A stretch of DNA of 35,532 bases. It comes from Cryobacterium levicorallinum. Lineage in GTDB: Bacteria; Actinomycetota; Actinomycetes; Actinomycetales; Microbacteriaceae. The notes beneath the pieces are model-generated. The model made no database searches. It was given only the letters and a program-made list of their open reading frames with translations, and was not told the DNA's origin. Positions within the stretch are counted from its first letter, which is position 1, and every line of letters begins with the position of its first letter. The stretch spans positions 1 through 35,532 of the forward strand of contig NZ_SOFE01000017.1 of assembly GCF_004402405.1 (NCBI RefSeq). The letters run 5' to 3'. Positions 14,997-23,868 of the stretch are shown one piece after another. Made by a program: the position numbers and the translations under genes.

Positions 14997-16319
14997 TTAG
15001 GCACCCTTGCGGATGGTGACGGCGGTGCCGTCGGTGAAGAAGTTGCGGGCGTGGTCGATGATGGTCGTGGTCGACGAGACGATACCGCAGTTGAAGTTGT
15101 CGGTGTCACGGCCGAACGTGTTGTCCTTGATGACGGTGCCGACCAGGGGGCCGTAGGTCTTCTGGGCGATGTTCACCGTGCAGTGTCCGCCGTCGGCGTA
15201 GTTGTTGGTGAAGCTGAAGTTGGAGACCTTTCCGCGGTCCTGCGTGACCTGCACGGCGGCGCTGTAAGCGCCCGTCAGACGGTTGCCGTTGACCTTGATG
15301 TTGTTGCCGACCTGAACCTGGATGCCGTCGTCGTGGCTGGGCGTTCCGCCGTGGTTCGGGTCCTGCGCGTAGTGTGCATGGTCGTGGATCCAGGAGTTCT
15401 GCACGGTCACGTTGCTGCCGGTGATGTGGATGCCGTCGATCACGTTGTGAATGTTCAGACGGGTCGCGGTGAGGTTATAACCGTAGATCCCGTGGTTATT
15501 GTTCGACATGACGGTGGGAAAGATTTCAGTGTCGGTCACGACCAGGTTACTGAAGCCACCCAGGTTGTTGATGAGTACGCCGGGCTTGTCGGCACGACCA
15601 CGAATGATCGAGTTCTTGATCGTGACGTTGGCGGCGTTGATCTTGACCAGACCGCGAATATCGAGGCCGTTGAGCACGGTACCGGGGACGGTGACGTTGA
15701 TGTCACCGTTGACGACCTTGAGCACGGTGCCGGCGGGAACACCGGTATTTGTGCCGTTCAGCATAGTGCCGGTGGGCACCGTGGTCGGAGCCGGTGCCGG
15801 AGTGGGCGCAGGTACCGGGGCAGGTGCCGGAGCCGGGGCGGGTGCGGGAGCCAGGGCGGGTGCCGGAGCCGGGGTCGGTGCAGGAACGACCTTCTTGGTG
15901 TAGCCGACGACGGTCATCTCGACCTTGACGTTGGCGTCGCTGCTGGCGACGACAATGGTTCCGTCTGACTTGCTGGTGACCGGAACCGTGTAGGTGCGCT
16001 CGGGGCCATCGCCGACCGGAGCGGTGAAGTAGTAGCGCTGCGTGTACTCCGGGCCGACCAGAACCTTGATGTCCGTGCGGGCGGCAGCGGTGGTGTCGAA
16101 CATGACGTCAACGGAAGCGGCGTCGGCCGGAATGGTACCGAGGTCGCTCGAGACCTTGCTACCGGCCGGCACGGCGACCGTGACGGTGTTGACGGCGGCG
16201 CTGGCCGGCACAACGGCGACGCCGCTGAACGCGACGGCGAAGGCGCCGGCCGCGGCAATGAGGGCGAGGCGGCGAGAAGGTCGAGGGGTAGAACGCGAAG
16301 CGAAAGCAGTGGAGGACAT
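14997..16319 (-). CDS. secreted right-handed beta-helix protein with Pro-Ala linker
   Basis: The 440-residue protein has a signal peptide (cleavage likely after PASAA, about residue 41) and a small beta-sandwich-like domain (about 42-145). A Pro-Ala linker follows (about 146-185), then a C-terminal parallel beta-helix (about 195-440) with stacked repeats ([51 protein letters not shown] in part). [15 protein letters not shown] is a conserved surface loop. The fold occurs in pectate-lyase-like enzymes and surface adhesins. No catalytic triad can be assigned and no LPXTG or S-layer anchor is seen. ATG 16319 lacks a clear Shine-Dalgarno. A close paralogue lies directly upstream on the same strand. 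Confidence 0.8.
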   Translation of the reverse strand: MSSTAFASRSTPRPSRRLALIAAAGAFAVAFSGVAVVPASAAVNTVTVAVPAGSKVSSDLGTIPADAASVDVMFDTTAAARTDIKVLVGPEYTQRYYFTAPVGDGPERTYTVPVTSKSDGTIVVASSDANVKVEMTVVGYTKKVVPAPTPAPAPALAPAPAPAPAPAPVPAPTPAPAPTTVPTGTMLNGTNTGVPAGTVLKVVNGDINVTVPGTVLNGLDIRGLVKINAANVTIKNSIIRGRADKPGVLINNLGGFSNLVVTDTEIFPTVMSNNNHGIYGYNLTATRLNIHNVIDGIHITGSNVTVQNSWIHDHAHYAQDPNHGGTPSHDDGIQVQVGNNIKVNGNRLTGAYSAAVQVTQDRGKVSNFSFTNNYADGGHCTVNIAQKTYGPLVGTVIKDNTFGRDTDNFNCGIVSSTTTIIDHARNFFTDGTAVTIRKGA

Positions 16320-16396
16320 GGTTCACATTTCGTCTAGTGCACAGAATCGGGAGGTGCGAGTGAGAGGCTGTAGGAGGCCTTGTTGAGCAAGATGAG

Positions 16397-16419
16397 CATT
16401 ACCCACAATGGGCAATGCT
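16397..16419. promoter_or_regulatory. 10-bp near-perfect inverted repeat upstream of the beta-helix gene
   Basis: Arms 16397-16406 and 16410-16419 are complementary except for one position, spacer CAA. It sits about 80 bp upstream of the ATG at 16319 in an otherwise gene-free stretch, so it may be an operator. Confidence 0.35.
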
Positions 16420-16494
16420 ACAAGCGATCACATCACTTTCTCAGGTTCACCCCCGTTCAGGGGTAGACAATTTGCAAAATTTGGACAGAAAAAA

Positions 16495-16526
16495 GCGGCC
16501 GGACCTGCGTTAACAGGTCCGGCCGC
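16495..16526 (-). terminator. intrinsic terminator of the second beta-helix gene
   Basis: Perfect 13-bp arms 16495-16507 and 16514-16526 with a 6-nt loop, followed on the minus strand by a U-rich run (16488-16494). It begins about 24 bp after the stop at 16550. Confidence 0.9.
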
Positions 16527-16549
16527 ATCCGTTTAAAGATTTTTGAGAA

Positions 16550-18049
16550 TTACCCCTTGGAAATTTTCACCGGGCTGCCGTCGGTGAAGTAGTTACGAGC
16601 AAAGTCGATCTTCGTCGAGGTCTGCGCGATGACAGCACAATTATTCAGACTGGTGTCGCGGCCGAACTCGTTGTCGGTGATCGTCGTACCCTGGAGAGGC
16701 CCATAGTGCTTCTCGGCGATATTCACGGTGCAGTGCCCGCCGTCAGCGTAGTTGTCCGTGTACGAGAAGTTGGCGACCCGTCCACGGTCCTGCGTGATCT
16801 GCACCGCAGCGCTATACGCATCGGTCAGGCGATTGCCGGTGACGCTGATATTATTGCCGACCTGGATTTGGATCGAGTCGTCGTGACTCGGCGTACCGCC
16901 GTGATTCGGGTCGTTCCGGTAGTGCAGGTTGTCGTGGATCCAGCTGTCCTTGATCACGACGTTGCTGCCGGTGACGTGGATTCCGTCGATGACATTGTTG
17001 ATGTTCAACCGGGTAGCAGTGAAGTTGTAGCCGTAGATGCCCATGGCGTCGGGCGACGCGATGGAGGGGCGCAGCTCGGTATCGACAATCACGAGGTTGC
17101 TGAAGCCGCCGAGGTTATTGATCAGCGCCCCGATGCCGTTCAATTCGCGACCACGGATGATGGAGTTCTTAATGGTGACGTTCGCGGCCTCAATTTTGAC
17201 CAGACCACGAATGTCGAGGCCATCGAGCACTGTGCCGGCCTTGGTGACAGTGATGTCATCGTTGTGCACGGTGAGCGCGGTACCGGCAGGAACGCCGGTG
17301 TTGGACTTACCGGGCATACCGCCACGCGACGGGGTGGGCTCGGGAGCCGGCGTCGGCGTCGGAGTGGGAGTCGGCGTCGGAGTCGGAGTCGGAGTCGGCT
17401 CGGGAGTCGGAGTCGGCTCGGGAGTCGGAGTCGGCTCGGGGGCCGGGGTGGGCTCGGGAGTCGGCGTGGGCGACGGCTTCGGAGCTGGTGCCAGCACGGG
17501 ACTGGGCGTTGGCGCGCGACCAGCCTCGCCGCGTTCGAAACCGACGAGGGCGAGATTCAGCGACACCGTCGAGGCGCTACTGCTCGCGGTGATCGTGCCG
17601 TCGGTCTTATCCGTCACGGGAACCGTGATGGTGGCCGTAGCGCTCGCGCCGGTCGGAGCGGTGAATGAATAGGTTTGGGTATTCTCGGGGCCGACAGAAA
17701 TTTCGACCTGGGTGGGCACTCCATCGTTCGATGTGGAGTATTCCACCTCGATGGAGCTCAAGCCGGTAGGTACATTGCCCAATCGGGTGGTGACACTTTC
17801 GCCGGCCGGGACAACGATGGACGGGGTCATCGGGTCGGCAGCGCTTCGGTCGGCACCGCTTCGGTCGGAGCCGCCTACTTCGGCGATAGCCGGAACAGCA
17901 GCGAGCCCCGAAAGGGCGATCGTCGAGGCGGCAAGTGCCGCCCAAACAGCCAATCGTCGAGCCCGGGGCGAGCTGCTTTCGGCGACGTGTTGAGGGGCAC
18001 GGGTTGAGTTGTGGTTGATTTTGGACGTGCGGGCTTCTCTATATGCCAT
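16550..18049 (-). CDS. secreted right-handed beta-helix protein with Thr-Pro-Glu linker (paralogue)
   Basis: The 499-residue protein shares architecture and most of its beta-helix with the protein at 14997-16319: [37 protein letters not shown] and [19 protein letters not shown] (in segments). It has a signal peptide after a long basic start (export segment about 35-57), a beta-rich domain, a TPTPEP linker of about 60 residues, and the C-terminal helix. The linker DNA (about 17341-17478) is a simple repeat and prone to length change. No enzyme motif or anchor is recognised. ATG 18049 is preferred; a TTG at 18082 is possible. Its function is probably extracellular or cell-wall bound (inference). 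Confidence 0.8.
   Translation of the reverse strand: MAYREARTSKINHNSTRAPQHVAESSSPRARRLAVWAALAASTIALSGLAAVPAIAEVGGSDRSGADRSAADPMTPSIVVPAGESVTTRLGNVPTGLSSIEVEYSTSNDGVPTQVEISVGPENTQTYSFTAPTGASATATITVPVTDKTDGTITASSSASTVSLNLALVGFERGEAGRAPTPSPVLAPAPKPSPTPTPEPTPAPEPTPTPEPTPTPEPTPTPTPTPTPTPTPTPAPEPTPSRGGMPGKSNTGVPAGTALTVHNDDITVTKAGTVLDGLDIRGLVKIEAANVTIKNSIIRGRELNGIGALINNLGGFSNLVIVDTELRPSIASPDAMGIYGYNFTATRLNINNVIDGIHVTGSNVVIKDSWIHDNLHYRNDPNHGGTPSHDDSIQIQVGNNISVTGNRLTDAYSAAVQITQDRGRVANFSYTDNYADGGHCTVNIAEKHYGPLQGTTITDNEFGRDTSLNNCAVIAQTSTKIDFARNYFTDGSPVKISKG
17341..17478. repeat. 6-bp-periodic coding repeat of the Pro-rich linker
   Basis: On the plus strand the hexamer GGAGTC and its variants recur through this stretch, encoding TP and EP pairs on the minus strand. 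Confidence 0.75.
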
Positions 18050-18212
18050 GGGCTCGTTATGTATATTCCGGGTCGCGCACAAGTTCGGTACGTGCAGGTG
18101 GTCGGCTGTAGGGAGCCATTAAGGTAAGACTTGAGCTTGGCTCAGAATATCCGAAGACACAAATCGACCCGTAACATTCCAACTTCATAACGATGCCCGC
18201 CGGATACGAAAA

Positions 18213-18248
18213 ATGCGGCCGGACCTGCGTAAACAGGCCCGACCGCAT
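18213..18248 (-). terminator. intrinsic terminator of der
   Basis: 15-nt arms 18213-18227 and 18234-18248 pair with two mismatches around a 6-nt loop, followed on the minus strand by U-rich sequence (18209-18213). It starts 15 bp after the der stop. Its sequence is nearly the same as the terminator at 16495-16526. The stretch 18050-18212 beyond it holds only the promoter region of the beta-helix gene. Confidence 0.85.
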
Positions 18249-18262
18249 CCGTTCAAAAAAAG

Positions 18263-19774
18263 TTAGCGTTTGCGCTTCTCGCGCACGCGCATGCTGAGGT
18301 TGATCGGGCTTCCCTCGAAGCCGTAGATCTCGCGCAGGCGACGCTGAATGTAGCGACGGTAGCCCGGGTCGAGGAATCCGGTGGTGAAGACCACGAACGT
18401 CGGCGGACGGCTCGAGGCCTGGGTGCCGAACAGGATGCGCGGCTGCTTGCCGCTGCGCACGGGGTGCGGGTGGGCGGCGGCCAGCTCGGCCAGGAAGGCG
18501 TTGAACTTGCCGGTGGCGATGCGGGTGTCCCAGGATTCGAGCGCGAGCTCGAGGGCCGGAACCAGCTTCTCCATGTGGCGACCGGTCTTGGCGGAGATGT
18601 TCACGCGCGGCGCCCACGCCACGTGGGCAAGGTCCTGCTCGATTTCACGTTCGAGGTAGCGGCGACGGTCGTCGTCGATCTGGTCCCACTTATTGAAGGC
18701 GAGCACGAGCGCACGGCCCGACTCGATCACGAGGTCGATGACGCGCACGTCCTGCTCGCTGATGACCTCGGTCACGTCGAGCAGCACGACGGCGACCTCG
18801 GCCTTTTCGAGGGCGGCGCTGGTGCGCAGCGAGGCGTAGAAGTCGGCGCCCTGCGAGAGGTGAACACGGCGGCGGATGCCGGCGGTATCGACGAAGCGCC
18901 ACACCTTACCGCCGAGTTCAACCTGCTCGTCCACCGGGTCACGGGTTGTGCCGGCAAGCTCGTTGACAACAACGCGCTCCTCCCCCACCACCTTGTTGAG
19001 CAGGCTGGACTTTCCGACGTTCGGGCGGCCGAGGATGGCCACGCGGCGCGGGCCGCCGACCTCCTGCTTGGCAACGTTGGAGATTTCGGGCAGAACGAGC
19101 AGGATCGCATCGAGCAGGTCGGCAACACCACGACCGTGCAGGGCGGAGACCGGCCAGGGCTGGCCGAGGCCGAGCGACCACAGGCTGGCCGCTTCGGGTT
19201 CCTGGCGCACGTCGTCGACCTTGTTGGCAATCAGGAAGACCGGCTTGCCGCTCTTGCGCAGCATGCGCACGACGGCCTCATCGGTCGAGGTCGGGCCCAC
19301 GTTGGAGTCGACGACGAACATGACGAGGTCGGACAGGTCGATGGCGATCTCGGCCTGAGCGGCGACGGAAGCGTCGATGCCCTTCGCGTCTGGCTCCCAG
19401 CCGCCGGTGTCGACGAGGCTGAACTTGCGTTCGTGCCACTCGCCCTTGTAGGCGACCCGGTCTCGCGTGACACCGGGAGTGTCCTCCACAACGGCTTCGC
19501 GGCGGCCGAGGATTCGATTTACCAGCGCCGACTTGCCCACGTTCGGGCGGCCGACGATAGCGATCACCGGAACGGCGGGAAGGTACTGGATGGCGTCGGG
19601 GTCGTTCGTGACGGCCCGCAGTACGTCGAGGTCTTCCTCGTCGAGGTCGTAGTTGTCGAGGTCCGTGCGCAGCGCGGCGGAACGCCGGGTGGCGAGTTCC
19701 TCATCGAGATTGGCGAGTCGTTCCGCCAGCTCGGTATCGAGCGCTGTGCTCGTGTCGTCGTATTCGTTACTCAT
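18263..19774 (-). CDS. der: ribosome-biogenesis GTPase Der (EngA)
   Basis: The 503-residue protein has two tandem GTPase domains, the hallmark of Der. The first P-loop is [12 protein letters not shown] (75-86) with DTGG and NKVD. The second is [12 protein letters not shown] (about 250) with DTAG and NKWD. A KH-like domain forms the C-terminus, ending in a basic tail. The 70-residue acidic N-terminal extension is usual in Actinobacteria. Der helps 50S subunit assembly. The ATG overlaps the cmk stop by 4 bases (ATGA type), so it is the last gene of a coupled run, followed by a clear terminator. Confidence 0.98.
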   Translation of the reverse strand: MSNEYDDTSTALDTELAERLANLDEELATRRSAALRTDLDNYDLDEEDLDVLRAVTNDPDAIQYLPAVPVIAIVGRPNVGKSALVNRILGRREAVVEDTPGVTRDRVAYKGEWHERKFSLVDTGGWEPDAKGIDASVAAQAEIAIDLSDLVMFVVDSNVGPTSTDEAVVRMLRKSGKPVFLIANKVDDVRQEPEAASLWSLGLGQPWPVSALHGRGVADLLDAILLVLPEISNVAKQEVGGPRRVAILGRPNVGKSSLLNKVVGEERVVVNELAGTTRDPVDEQVELGGKVWRFVDTAGIRRRVHLSQGADFYASLRTSAALEKAEVAVVLLDVTEVISEQDVRVIDLVIESGRALVLAFNKWDQIDDDRRRYLEREIEQDLAHVAWAPRVNISAKTGRHMEKLVPALELALESWDTRIATGKFNAFLAELAAAHPHPVRSGKQPRILFGTQASSRPPTFVVFTTGFLDPGYRRYIQRRLREIYGFEGSPINLSMRVREKRKR

Positions 19775-20460
19775 TCAAAAGTCCGCTTCGTGCGTGTGTG
19801 TATGACGTCGATGACCGCTTCAATGGTCTGCTCGAAGTCGAGATGGGTGGAGTCGACGGTTATCACACCGTCTGCTGCGCTCATGAAATCGACAACCTGT
19901 GAGTCAGCGCGATCACGCGATCGCAGCTGTTCTGCCACGGTTTCAGCCGACTGGGTCGTTATTTCCGCAGAGCGTCTAGTCATTCTAGCCTCCTCGGATG
20001 CCGTGAGTAGAATGCGCACCTCCGCCTCGGGGGCGACGATGGTCGTAATGTCGCGTCCTTCGACCACGACGCCGGGCCGATCCACGTTTGCAGCGAGGCT
20101 GCGAAACAACTCGGTGAGAGCACCCCGCACCTCGGGAACGCGGGCGACAGCGCTCACCGCTGCACTGACTTCCGGCGACCGGATCGCGTCGGTCACGTCG
20201 GTCTCCCCCACCGTCACGAAATACTCGTCGGGGTCGGTACCGATCGAGTAGTCGAAGTCTTTCAGGAGCGCGGTGACGGCATCCGCTTGGCTGCTGTCGG
20301 TGTTGCGGTCGAGAGCCAGCCAGGCCAGCGCCCGGTAAGCGGCGCCGGTGTCGAGGTAGGCGAAGCCGAGGCGGCGGGCGGCAGCACGGCTCACACTCGA
20401 CTTGCCGCTGCCGGCCGGTCCGTCGATGGCGACGAGGGTGGGGAGGGCGTGACGTGCCAT
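19771..20460 (-). CDS. cmk: cytidylate kinase
   Basis: The 229-residue protein begins with the P-loop [20 protein letters not shown] (13-32) and [10 protein letters not shown]. It has [10 protein letters not shown] for CMP binding and RRSAE in the lid region, at the normal bacterial Cmk length. It phosphorylates CMP and dCMP using ATP in the cytoplasm. It sits 3 bp after tyrA and overlaps der, the cmk-der order common in Actinobacteria. Confidence 0.97.
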   Translation of the reverse strand: MARHALPTLVAIDGPAGSGKSSVSRAAARRLGFAYLDTGAAYRALAWLALDRNTDSSQADAVTALLKDFDYSIGTDPDEYFVTVGETDVTDAIRSPEVSAAVSAVARVPEVRGALTELFRSLAANVDRPGVVVEGRDITTIVAPEAEVRILLTASEEARMTRRSAEITTQSAETVAEQLRSRDRADSQVVDFMSAADGVITVDSTHLDFEQTIEAVIDVIHTRTKRTFE

Positions 20461-20463
20461 GCG

Positions 20464-21546
20464 TTAACCAGCAATCCGCCAGCCGCGGGCGGCCAGCTCT
20501 TCGGTGAGGCGAGTGACGGCCTCGGGCAGTACGGAGATTTCGGCTAGGCCGATTTGGGCGCCCGGCGAGTGTTCCAAGCGTAAGTCTTCGAGGTTAACTC
20601 CGAGGTCGCCGATGTCGTTGAGCAGGCGGGCGATCTGGCCTGGCTGGTCGTTGACCATGACCACCATCGAGGAGAAACGCCGGTCCTGGCCGTGTTTTCC
20701 GGGCAGTCGGGCCACTCCGGCGTTGCCCCCGCCGAGTTCTTCAGCGATCTGACGCTGCGCCCCCGGCTTGGCGGGGTCTTCTAGTGCATCGATGAACCGG
20801 TCGAGGTCGTCGCGGTAGGCCAGCAGCACATCGCGCACCGGGCCGGCATTGGCGCCGAGAATCTGCACCCACAAATCGGGGTCGCTCGCTGCGACGCGGG
20901 TCACGTCGCGCAGGCCCTGACCGGCGAGGTTCAGCGAGGAGTGCGCGGCACCGGTGAGGCGGCGGGCCATCAGGGTCGAGATGACCTGCGGGACGTGCGA
21001 GACCAGGGCGACGCCGAGATCATGTTCCTCGGGCGTCATCTCGACCAAAATAGCGCCGAGGTCGAGGATGAGGTCGTCAATGGCTCCCGCCTGCTGGTAG
21101 CTGATCGCGTCGTGTGCGGCAACGACCCAGGGACGGCCGATGAACAGGTCGGCGCGGCCGGAGAGCGGGCCGCCCTTCTCCCGACCGGCCAGCGGATGCG
21201 ATCCGATGTAGCGGCTGATATCGGCGCCACGCTCGCGCAGCTCGGCCAGTGGGGCAAGCTTGACGCTTGCGACATCCGTCACGATCGCGCCGGGGTACGC
21301 CGCGAGTTCGCGGGCGACGATGTCGGCGGTGACGTCGGGCGGCACGCAGACCACGATCAGCTGCGGCTCGTCGTCTGGCTGGGCGGCCCGGCCGGCGCCG
21401 TAATCGATCGCGATGCGCAGGTTGGTCGGCGACGCATCGCTAAGAATCGTTTCGATCTTGCGGTTACGCAGGCCGAGGCCGACGCTGGTTCCGAGCAGGC
21501 CGACGCCGACGATGCGCACCGGGCCGACGAGGCGGCTTTCAGCCAT
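20464..21546 (-). CDS. tyrA: prephenate dehydrogenase
   Basis: The 360-residue protein has an N-terminal Rossmann motif (IVGVGLLGTSVGLGLR) and the TyrA core SHPLAGREKGGPLSGR. It ends in an ACT-like domain (MVVMVNDQPGQIARLLNDIG) that in relatives mediates tyrosine feedback. It oxidatively decarboxylates prephenate in tyrosine synthesis. It begins 27 bp after rluB and ends 3 bp before cmk, so it is part of the same operon, although metabolically unrelated to the neighbours. Confidence 0.95.
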   Translation of the reverse strand: MAESRLVGPVRIVGVGLLGTSVGLGLRNRKIETILSDASPTNLRIAIDYGAGRAAQPDDEPQLIVVCVPPDVTADIVARELAAYPGAIVTDVASVKLAPLAELRERGADISRYIGSHPLAGREKGGPLSGRADLFIGRPWVVAAHDAISYQQAGAIDDLILDLGAILVEMTPEEHDLGVALVSHVPQVISTLMARRLTGAAHSSLNLAGQGLRDVTRVAASDPDLWVQILGANAGPVRDVLLAYRDDLDRFIDALEDPAKPGAQRQIAEELGGGNAGVARLPGKHGQDRRFSSMVVMVNDQPGQIARLLNDIGDLGVNLEDLRLEHSPGAQIGLAEISVLPEAVTRLTEELAARGWRIAG

Positions 21547-21573
21547 GGATTTCAGTCCTTAGTTCGCGCGGAG

Positions 21574-22395
21574 TTAGTTAGCATCAGGGCGCGCGCTCGG
21601 CGCCTGGCGGGACACTGTGAGCAGCTGGCCCAGTTCTTCGCGGGTGAGTTCCCGCACGGCGCCCTGCTGCAGGGTGCCGAGGTTCAGCGGCCCGAACTGG
21701 CGACGCACCAGATCAACCACGGGGTGACCGACGGCGTCGAGCATCCGTCGTACGATGCGGTTACGGCCGGAGTGCAGGGTCAGCTCGACCATGCTGTAGC
21801 CGCCGCCGGGCGGGCTCGTCAGAATGCGGGCCTTGTCAGCGTGAATGGGGCCGTCCTCGAGTTCGATGCCGCTCTGCAGCTGGCCGATGGTCTGCGGCGA
21901 GACGCGGCCCTCCACCTTGGCGATGTAGGTCTTGGAGACACCGAAGGAGGGGTGGGCGAGCACGTGGGCGAGGTCGCCGTCATTGGTGAGAATGAGCAGG
22001 CCGCTGGTCTGGGCATCGAGCCGGCCCACGTTGAACAGGCGTTCATCGAACTGGTCGGTGAACTCGCGCAGGTCGGGGCGGCCGCTCTCGTCCTGCATCG
22101 AGGAGACGACGCCGACCGGCTTGTTGAGCATGAGGTACCGGCGGGTGGTGTCGAGCTGCACGGCCACGTTGTCGACGGCGACCTGGTCGATTTCAGGGTG
22201 CACGCGGCGACCGAGCTCGGTGACAACCTTGCCGTTCACCCGCACGCGACCGGAGGTGATGAGATCTTCGGAGACGCGGCGGCTGGCGACGCCGGCCGAG
22301 GCCAGTACCTTCTGCAGACGGACGCCGTCGGCGGCGGCCTCCGGGTTGAAGTTGGGGTCGCGGGGCGTCTGGTCCTGGGGGATGTTGTCGGTCAA
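21574..22395 (-). CDS. rluB: 23S rRNA pseudouridine synthase RluB-type
   Basis: The 273-residue protein has an S4 RNA-binding domain (VRLQKVLASAGVASRR, 26-40 onward) and a RsuA/RluB catalytic core with GRLDAQTSGLL, in which Asp127 is the nucleophile. RluB modifies U2605-equivalent in 23S rRNA; whether this copy acts on the same base is inferred. The start codon is TTG at 22395, sharing bases with the scpB stop, with GAGGA upstream, so translation is coupled to scpB. Confidence 0.93.
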   Translation of the reverse strand: MTDNIPQDQTPRDPNFNPEAAADGVRLQKVLASAGVASRRVSEDLITSGRVRVNGKVVTELGRRVHPEIDQVAVDNVAVQLDTTRRYLMLNKPVGVVSSMQDESGRPDLREFTDQFDERLFNVGRLDAQTSGLLILTNDGDLAHVLAHPSFGVSKTYIAKVEGRVSPQTIGQLQSGIELEDGPIHADKARILTSPPGGGYSMVELTLHSGRNRIVRRMLDAVGHPVVDLVRRQFGPLNLGTLQQGAVRELTREELGQLLTVSRQAPSARPDAN

Positions 22396-23069
22396 AGCAG
22401 ATCCTCGAATCCGTCGGTTCCGCCGTCAAGCAACGGCGATAGGTGGGGTAACTCGTCGAGCGAGTTGATTCCGAGCTGGGTAAGCAGCAAGTCTGTGGTG
22501 GCGTAGTTGATCGCGCCGGTTTCACTGTCGGTGAATGCCTCGGTGACCAAGCCGCGCCCGAGCAGGGTGCGCACGACGGAGTCGACGTTGACCGCCCGAA
22601 TGCTCGCAACCTGGCCGCGGCTGATCGGCTGCTTGTAGGCGATCACAGCGAGCGTCTCGAGGGCCGCCTGGCTGAGCCGGCTGGGATTCTGCGTGAGCAC
22701 GAAGTCGGTCACGAGTACGTCGTGGGTGGCGCGCACGTAGATGCGCCAGCCGCCGGCGACCTCGCGCAGCTCAAAGCCGCGACGCACCGTTTGGGTACCG
22801 TCGGTGCTGCGCAGGCCGTCGAAATCGGCGACCAGCCGGGCAACGGATGCCGCCACTGCGGCGATGGGCCGCCCGACGGCGGTCGCGAGGTGTACGAGCC
22901 CCTGCGGTTCGTCAGCGACCATGAGCACGGCTTCGAGCTGGCGGTCGAGGGAGTGGTCTGCGGCGTTCTGGTCTTGGTCTTTTTCGCTGGCGGCCGGTGA
23001 AGCGGATGCTGCAGCATCCGTTTGCGGCGTGCGTGACCGGGTATCGGTGGTCGGGTTTTCAATTGTCAT
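22392..23069 (-). CDS. scpB: segregation and condensation protein B
   Basis: The 225-residue protein has the tandem winged-helix domains of ScpB (LDRQLEAVLMVADEPQ; QAALETLAVIAYKQPISRGQV; VDSVVRTLLGRGLV) after a disordered 40-residue start. With ScpA and Smc it forms the bacterial condensin. The ATG at 23069 overlaps the last 11 bases of scpA. The longer upstream frame lacks family similarity and only shadows scpA. A perfect 18-bp palindrome (23003-23020) lies in the disordered part. Confidence 0.96.
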   Translation of the reverse strand: MTIENPTTDTRSRTPQTDAAASASPAASEKDQDQNAADHSLDRQLEAVLMVADEPQGLVHLATAVGRPIAAVAASVARLVADFDGLRSTDGTQTVRRGFELREVAGGWRIYVRATHDVLVTDFVLTQNPSRLSQAALETLAVIAYKQPISRGQVASIRAVNVDSVVRTLLGRGLVTEAFTDSETGAINYATTDLLLTQLGINSLDELPHLSPLLDGGTDGFEDLL

Positions 23070-23868
23070 AGTCGGCTCCGAGCGAGGCGAGGTTTTCGTC
23101 GGTCCAGGACTGGGTACTCCAGCGCAGGGTGAGCTCACCGAGGGGCTCGATTTGGTCAAAGGAGACGGCACCATGGCGGTACAGCTCGAGCACCGCGAGA
23201 AAGCGGGCGATAATGACGCCCTTCTCGTCGGTGCCGGCGATGAGCGCACGAAACGAGACCGGCTCCCCCGGCTGCAGCATGGCGACGACGTAGGCGGCCT
23301 GCTCGCGGATGCTCACGAGCGGCGCGTGCAGGTGGTCGAGCCCCACACTGGGCAGCTCGCGCGGGGCGAGGGCTACGGCTGCCAGCGCGGCGAAGTCGGC
23401 GAGGGAGAGCGTCCAGACCAGCTCCGGGGTCTTCTGGCGGTACTTCTCTTCGAGGCGCACCGAGCGCACGTGTCGGCGGGTCTCAATCTCGAGCTGCCCG
23501 CTGAACCAGGTCGCGGCCTCCTTGAAGGCGCGGTACTGCAGCAGGCGGGCGAACAGCAGGTCGCGGGCTTCGAGCAGGGCGACGTCTTCGGCGTCGACGA
23601 GTTCGCCCTGCGGAAGCAGTCCGGCCACCTTGAGATCCAGCAGTGTCGCGGCGACGACCAGAAATTCGGTGGCCTGGTCGAGTTCTTCCGCCGCGTCAAG
23701 GCCGCGCAGGTAGGAGATGAACTCGTCGGTGACCTGGCTGAGCGAGATCTCGGTGATGTCGAGTTCGTGCCGGGTGATCAGCTTCAACAGCAGATCGAAC
23801 GGACCCTCGAAAACGCCGAGGGCGACCGAAAACGCGGGCTTCTCGGCCGCGCTAGGCGACTGCGCCAC
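23059..23868 (-). CDS. scpA: segregation and condensation protein A
   Basis: The 269-residue kleisin has the N-terminal helix-turn that binds the Smc neck (FEGPFDLLLKLITRHELDITEISLSQV in part) and the C-terminal winged helix (KGVIIARFLAVLELYRHGAV). The start is GTG at 23868, 17 bases inside the end of the parA-like gene, so it is coupled. It works with ScpB and Smc in chromosome compaction. Confidence 0.97.
   Translation of the reverse strand: MAQSPSAAEKPAFSVALGVFEGPFDLLLKLITRHELDITEISLSQVTDEFISYLRGLDAAEELDQATEFLVVAATLLDLKVAGLLPQGELVDAEDVALLEARDLLFARLLQYRAFKEAATWFSGQLEIETRRHVRSVRLEEKYRQKTPELVWTLSLADFAALAAVALAPRELPSVGLDHLHAPLVSIREQAAYVVAMLQPGEPVSFRALIAGTDEKGVIIARFLAVLELYRHGAVSFDQIEPLGELTLRWSTQSWTDENLASLGADYDN

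Noticed and set aside
15051..15968. Plus-strand frame opposite the first beta-helix gene
   Set aside because: Antisense to a gene with signal peptide, beta-helix repeats and its own terminator.
18464..20251. Plus-strand 595-codon frame opposite der and cmk
   Set aside because: Composition is that of an antisense frame; der and cmk on the minus strand have full motifs.
20941..22506. Plus-strand 521-codon frame opposite tyrA and rluB
   Set aside because: Antisense shadow with no recognisable domain.
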